DNA from: Rufibacter hautae
GTDB lineage: Bacteria; Bacteroidota; Bacteroidia; Cytophagales; Hymenobacteraceae
Length of the DNA stretch: 64,000 bases
NCBI RefSeq assembly: GCF_008271695.1
Contig: NZ_VKKY01000001.1
Location: forward strand, 800,589-864,588
Direction: 5' to 3'
Of this stretch, positions 60,701-64,000 are shown piece by piece (the stretch's first letter is position 1; every line of letters begins with the position of its first letter). The position numbers were made by a program, and so were the translations under genes. The notes below the pieces were generated by a model. It ran no database searches, had not been told where the DNA came from, and was given only the letters and a program-made list of their open reading frames with translations.

Positions 60701-63622
60701 GAAAAACCCGAGTACCGCACCGAAGCGGGTAGCGGCCGTTTGCACTGGCAACTGGATTCCACGTTTGCGGAAGGCCCTAGGTTTGTCTTTTTGTATGAAC
60801 CCAACGCCTCCAATGAACAGGTAGCCATGTACCGAGGCAGCATGAACCATCTGAACCAACTGGCTCCTAAGAAATACAAACTGGTGCTGGTGTTTACAGA
60901 CCACCGGCAAATCAGCACCCTGGTGACCATCCGGCCCAACGGGGAACTGCGCCTTCTCTTCAGCAACTCTCAGCTAAAAGCTCCTACACCAGAGACCAAA
61001 TCCCTGGAAGCGTATTTACAGAACAGCGTGGAAGCCGCCAAACGCCGGGCAATCACTACCGCCCCATTGTCTATACCGGCACCTGCTAACTCAACTCCTA
61101 CGGTGATCTACAGTGGTTCATTGGGAAGTTACTCCAATGAGGTAGAAGGCCAGGTGTTTGATGCGGCCACCGGGGAAGCCATGCCGGGAGTAACGGTTCA
61201 GGTAAAGAGAACTAGCACAGCTATTGCAACTGATGTGAATGGCAGGTTCTCCATTGAAGCCCCTTCAAACGGAGTGCTCGAGATTTCCTTCATTGGATAT
61301 ATTACCCAGGTAGTACCGGTAAGGGGCAGCCGCCGGATTGAGATCAAGTTAATGGGTGATGTCAGAGCATTAGATGAAGTGGTGGTTACCGGCTACGGGA
61401 TACAAGGTGCGCTGCAAGGCCGGGTGGCCGGAGTGCAGGTAGCAGAATCCAATGGTCCTATTCGCATCAGGGGAGCCTCCTCCATCCAGGGCAATACGGC
61501 GCCATTAATAATAGTAGATGGTCTGCCGTTCAGCGGAAAGATGGGAGATTTGGAGGCGAACGCTATTGCTTCCTTTACCATCTTGAAAGGCACTGAGGCA
61601 ACTGCCATTTACGGAACAGCGGCAGCGAACGGCGTCATCATCATTACCACCAAGAAAGGCAAAGCCGAGGCCGAGCAGCCGCTTCTGGCTGGTGCCGAGG
61701 CAGACGCCACCGCTTCCATCCGCAGTTACTTCTCTGATTACGCGTTTTGGCAGCCGCGTTTGGCCACCGATAAACAAGGCAAAGCCACGTTCCCGGTTAC
61801 CTTCCCCGGCGATGTCACCAGTTGGAAAACCCACGTACTGGCGATGGATGGAAAGAAGCGGAGTGGCACCGCCACCACCGAGATCCGGTCGTTCAAAGCC
61901 ATGATGGCAACCTTAAGCGGTCCGAGGTTCCTGATTGAAGGCGATAAAACGCAAATCATCAGCAAAGCCGTGAACTACCTGCCAGATACTGCCAGTGTAC
62001 AGACCCGGTTTGAATTTAACGGACAGGCGCTTCGGCAACAGAACCTGAAACTAGGCCGGGTGTTCACCGATACTGTCATGATTCAGGCCCCGGCCGTCGC
62101 ACCGGACTCGGTGGAGTTGATGTACTCTTTGCAGCAGGGCAGCGGCTTCTCAGACGGAGAGCGGCGGCACATTGGGGTTTATAAAAAAGGCGTGCTGGAG
62201 CGTAAAGGCGTTTTCCTATCGCTGCCCATTGACACCACGGTTACCCTCACGTTTGATCCCGCCAAAGGCCCAGTGCATTTCTACGCCCAGAGCGACTTGC
62301 TGCAGGTCATGCTGGATGAGATCAAGGCCCTGCACCGCTATGAGTACTGGTGCAACGAGCAGGCCGCCTCTAAACTGAAAGGCTTGCTGTGGGAGAAACG
62401 CATACAGGCGGCTCTGGGCAAAGAATTTGAGCATGACAAACTGGTGAACCGCGCCATCCGGCACCTGGAGAAAACCCAGAAGCAGGACGGCACCTGGAGC
62501 TGGTGGGAAAACGGTCCCGCTTACCTCTGGATCAGCCATCACGTCACCGAGGCTTTGGTCATGGCCCAGCAGGAAGGTTACAGCACCAATTTCAAAAAAC
62601 AACCGCTGGTTGATTACCTGACCTATCATGTGGAAAGGAAAGAAGCGCAGGACAAAATCAGAGCCTTGGAGATACTGCAGAAGTTGGAGGCCAAAGTAGA
62701 CTTCCCGGCCTACGTGACCAAGCTGGAGAAACAGCCCAAACTCTCTTTGGAAGACCAGTTTCGCCTGACACGGCTTAGGCAGAAACTGCAGATGAAGGCT
62801 CCCCTGGATACGCTGCAGAAATACCAGCGCGCCACCACCTTGGGCGGCTTGCATTGGGGCGAAAACAAAAACAGCCTGTTTGACAGCCACATCTCCAACA
62901 CGCTGCTGGCCTATGAAATCTTGAAAACGGCGGGCAATCACGAGCGTGATCTGCTCAGAATACAGGTGTTCCTGCTGAACGAGCGCCGCACCGGCTATTG
63001 GCGCAACACCTTTGAATCGGCGAGAATCCTAGAGACGCTATTACCTGATTTAGTAAAGGGAAAAGGCCAGACTCCCGAAAACCAGCTTTTCCTCTCTGGT
63101 GGGGTCAACGCCACGTTGAAGAAGTTTCCGGTAGACACCACCTTTACGCCCACGCAGCCGATTACCATCAAGAAGCAAGGCTCGCTGGCGCTGTACCTCA
63201 CCGCCTACCAGAACGAGTGGATCACCCAACCGGCCCGGGTAGACAAAGACTTCGTGGTGCGCACGTCTTTCGCCGATACCAAGCTGGCCAAAGCCATGCT
63301 GTCAGCCGGTAAGCCGGTGGAGATGGAAGTGGAGATAGAAGTGAAAGCCGATGCCTCTTACGTCATGATCGAAGTACCCATTCCGGCGGGCTGCACCTAC
63401 GACACTAAATCCAGCTGGGGCCGCCATGAGGCGCACCGCGAGTACTTCCGCCACAAAGTTTCTATCTTCTCCAATCACCTGAGCAAAGGAAAGTACACGT
63501 TCACCATCAACCTGTTGCCGCGCTACAAAGGAACTTACACCCTGAACCCCGCCCGGGCCGAGCTCATGTATTTCCCCACTTTCTTCGGGCGCGAAGGCTT
63601 GAAAGAGGTGGACGTAAAATGA
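57731..63622 (+). CDS. alpha-2-macroglobulin-like protein with inserted SusC-type regulatory and plug module
   Basis: 1963 residues from ATG 57731; the upstream ATG at 57668 is rejected because the 21-residue extension lies before the signal peptide (RFTFLLSALCLLTQSKALAQ). Residues about 255-350 have the MG2 motif (ALNKPMYRPGDTVQYKAFL). About 1135-1210 is a CarboxypepD_reg-like beta-sandwich (EGQVFDAATGEAMPGVTVQV), and about 1215-1312 a SusC-type TonB plug (DEVVVTGYG, IRGASS, PLIIVDGLPF, GVIIITTKKG), with no barrel after it. About 1326-1400 is the A2M domain (YFSDYAFWQPRLATDKQGKA). Cys1541-Asn-Glu-Gln fits the thioester CxEQ motif, and the C-terminus resembles the receptor-binding end. It may trap proteases or serve cell-envelope assembly; the insertion is unusual. 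Confidence 0.9.
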   Translation: MPLLPCLRTRFTFLLSALCLLTQSKALAQRDLVHSRTTSYYTYLYKITDTEAKQLYEKGMDAAKESFFHSRIDSFPTNLSYQKRLPQGHYLYTYTSGPDLMYSLESQTNLQLQLLKNHVDLAAVLYDSLGNPITNAKVELGRKKIPFDAASESYRRANIKKSGLLSVTHEGYTFYVPVEQSSKKAQYHLPLWRKIVYTKPIYYVWGPAWKVVYNPFRDIVYSLRYHDPQGVVRKVFGIFDDTYRNYDGNEKKQPRGYLALNKPMYRPGDTVQYKAFLVKPSGKLYKKYLRAELYGNSNTKKLGDVKPFRPGAYEGSFVLHDSLQLRLDTYVNLTLVREKKWDDDRIITTQFKYEDYELKENTYTLRLEKPEHFAGTTNSVILRGADANGLTLTDARVEITVLTRQIRETKDPVQFISDTLWVHKQPLESSGETTIQLPATIFPKAKVEYQVQAVFLNSSNERSTKSANGLYSFEDGHMQLTLLQDSVQATYLQAEKSLPKTATLVLTDAQGKKLQTQVVQLPALLPLQAHARKYQLTSGKLQSTLELREEPANLQFYSERTGDSLFLSIQNPRRLPFWYFVYKNNSLIDRGQDTASFWQNTRKATNQEPYYVSVQYLWGGEVKSEEYNAPFRKNKLNITVQAPATVYPGQKTNLTLEVKNAKGKPAANVDVTAYALTSKFRNDSPPSLPKYQKFQSRKDKRTFSRKDAPGQGSHLLQWTHWRKSMGLDSLAYYQLLYPESGLYSNYTVTPDSTTQFAPFVVDSGRVVPVHVIFLDQVPVYFSGTDVVPPYSFPADSGYHSLKLRTAKHILELDSVYLKQGQKLILSIDQNKMPALLEKAEAGYLSKSEQGALSQYLVPVEQNFHTGLTFLKQGKTVLYLPNSPALRTFNRGNQWDKILLTGPFRPHEVQFYSLGNFTTSFTPEANYTHRFEPGLLKMREKLTFPDKVSLSSKGSSYHLSSSSLAEIAYTEKGLRHQWEEAQNTFWLSKILEKPEYRTEAGSGRLHWQLDSTFAEGPRFVFLYEPNASNEQVAMYRGSMNHLNQLAPKKYKLVLVFTDHRQISTLVTIRPNGELRLLFSNSQLKAPTPETKSLEAYLQNSVEAAKRRAITTAPLSIPAPANSTPTVIYSGSLGSYSNEVEGQVFDAATGEAMPGVTVQVKRTSTAIATDVNGRFSIEAPSNGVLEISFIGYITQVVPVRGSRRIEIKLMGDVRALDEVVVTGYGIQGALQGRVAGVQVAESNGPIRIRGASSIQGNTAPLIIVDGLPFSGKMGDLEANAIASFTILKGTEATAIYGTAAANGVIIITTKKGKAEAEQPLLAGAEADATASIRSYFSDYAFWQPRLATDKQGKATFPVTFPGDVTSWKTHVLAMDGKKRSGTATTEIRSFKAMMATLSGPRFLIEGDKTQIISKAVNYLPDTASVQTRFEFNGQALRQQNLKLGRVFTDTVMIQAPAVAPDSVELMYSLQQGSGFSDGERRHIGVYKKGVLERKGVFLSLPIDTTVTLTFDPAKGPVHFYAQSDLLQVMLDEIKALHRYEYWCNEQAASKLKGLLWEKRIQAALGKEFEHDKLVNRAIRHLEKTQKQDGTWSWWENGPAYLWISHHVTEALVMAQQEGYSTNFKKQPLVDYLTYHVERKEAQDKIRALEILQKLEAKVDFPAYVTKLEKQPKLSLEDQFRLTRLRQKLQMKAPLDTLQKYQRATTLGGLHWGENKNSLFDSHISNTLLAYEILKTAGNHERDLLRIQVFLLNERRTGYWRNTFESARILETLLPDLVKGKGQTPENQLFLSGGVNATLKKFPVDTTFTPTQPITIKKQGSLALYLTAYQNEWITQPARVDKDFVVRTSFADTKLAKAMLSAGKPVEMEVEIEVKADASYVMIEVPIPAGCTYDTKSSWGRHEAHREYFRHKVSIFSNHLSKGKYTFTINLLPRYKGTYTLNPARAELMYFPTFFGREGLKEVDVK

Positions 63623-63627
63623 AGGAG

Positions 63628-63643
63628 TTCTGAGTTCTGAGTG
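63628..63643. repeat. GTTCTGAGTTCTGAGT repeat
   Basis: Two tandem units GTTCTGA just after the macroglobulin stop, like those at 46895-46940. Confidence 0.45.
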
Positions 63644-63660
63644 GATGCTATTTTCTTGGT

Positions 63661-63690
63661 TCGGGCCTGTTTTTCAGAAAACAGGCCCGA
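63661..63690. repeat. GGCCTGTTTT-type palindrome, copy 23
   Basis: TCGGGCCTGTTTT and AAAACAGGCCCGA form a perfect 13-pair stem with a 4-base loop (TCAG). This is the cleanest copy and lies 38 bases after the macroglobulin stop. Confidence 0.85.
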
Positions 63691-63700
63691 AATGTTTTCT

Positions 63701-63845
63701 GTCATTCTGTACATCCCTCCGCTGGCGCGAGCCTCCGGCTCGTGTCCGGACGCATACCTGATCAACTTTTAAAATATAGATAACTATCCAGCAATTGCGG
63801 ACACGAGCCGGAGGCTCGCGCCAGCGGAGGGATGCACAGAATGAC
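63701..63845. repeat. 48-base inverted repeat of the CGCTGGCGC family
   Basis: Arms 63701-63748 and 63798-63845 pair at 47 of 48 positions with a 49-base centre that has no coding frame. Confidence 0.9.
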
Positions 63846-63884
63846 CTCTTAAAGCTACCGCCTAAGGGCAGTTATAAACTGCCC

Positions 63885-63920
63885 GCATGATGGGTCCAAG
63901 TCACAGACTTGAACCATGGG
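63885..63920. repeat. CCCATGATGGG double-hairpin repeat, copy B
   Basis: GCATGATGGGTCCAAGT then ACAGACTTGAACCATGGG: related to copy A at 6615-6653, with AAGT/ACTT as the second stem. Confidence 0.5.
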
Positions 63921-63953
63921 TTGGAAAGTAGGCAAGCCGTCGTCAGTTGAATT

Positions 63954-63991
63954 CGTTTCAGGCTTGTTTTTAGAGAAACGGGCCTGAAACG
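63954..63991. repeat. GGCCTGTTTT-type palindrome, copy 24
   Basis: CGTTTCAGG and CCTGAAACG are perfect outer arms; the inner TTGTTTT/GAAACGGG is imperfect. The window ends 9 bases later. Confidence 0.7.
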
Positions 63992-64000
63992 CCATGCTAC

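Noticed and set aside
1-64000. CRISPR array, tRNA, rRNA, prophage, transposase or integrase
   Set aside because: No regularly spaced direct repeats, tRNA-like folds, rRNA sequence, or transposase or integrase genes were noticed on either strand.

Overview
The window looks like a chromosomal segment of a Bacteroidota bacterium of the order Cytophagales, most likely family Hymenobacteraceae (Rufibacter/Nibribacter-like; the genus is an inference). The signs are a type IX secretion (T9SS) PorP/SprF protein beside a giant PKD protein with a gliding-motility C-terminal domain, a TonB receptor/DUF4249 pair, many DUF families typical of the phylum, near absence of Shine-Dalgarno sequences, and promoters of the Bacteroidota form TTTG-N19-21-TAnnTTTG. 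Nothing points to a phage, plasmid, integron or CRISPR locus. The window is core chromosome with an unusual load of palindromic intergenic repeats.

Layout. 1-6.4 kb: the end of an Omp85-type outer-membrane protein, then the PKD/T9SS pair. 6.9-15.4 kb: a CvfB-like S1 protein, a DUF5916 outer-membrane protein with a Rossmann oxidoreductase, two small minus-strand genes, a methyltransferase, a small barrel protein and a front-end-type fatty acid desaturase. 15.6-20.8 kb: a methionine block with promoter, SAM-I riboswitch, cobalamin-dependent metH, metF and a strong terminator. 20.9-29.7 kb (minus strand): DUF4249 and TonB receptor, a three-gene glutamate-ligase cassette (RimB-like protease, RimK, AstE-like hydrolase), a PQQ sugar dehydrogenase and an alpha/beta hydrolase. 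30-38.9 kb: a GH20 hexosaminidase, DUF502, ispH, cmk, a small lipoprotein, adenine deaminase and a TauE/SafE transporter. 39-45 kb (minus strand): a response regulator and a histidine kinase lacking its phospho-acceptor histidine, a cysteine/cystathionine synthase, a transthyretin-like protein, a lipoprotein with nine octapeptide repeats and a membrane phosphoesterase. 45-52.2 kb: radC, DUF1684, then pheT, a coiled-coil gene, a possible 6S-like RNA, zapA and rny. 52.5-57.5 kb: an oxidative-stress cluster (VOC fusion, AhpD-like, peroxiredoxin, Dps, divergent OxyR) and sucD. 57.7-63.6 kb: one 1963-residue alpha-2-macroglobulin with a SusC-type regulatory and plug module inserted.

Cooperation. 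metH and metF regenerate methionine under SAM control. OxyR with Cys199/Cys208 probably drives dps and the AhpC/AhpD-like genes. The PorP/SprF protein probably serves secretion of its PKD neighbour. The RimB-RimK-AstE cassette has the parts to add, trim and cut glutamate tails.

The strongest non-genic signal is a family of at least 24 related imperfect palindromes (core GGCCTGTTTT, about four unpaired bases, AAAACAGGCC, flanked by GTTTnA and TnAAAC), nearly all between genes and often within 30 bases of a stop codon. Several longer inverted-repeat pairs (arms 23-48 bases) occupy other gaps.
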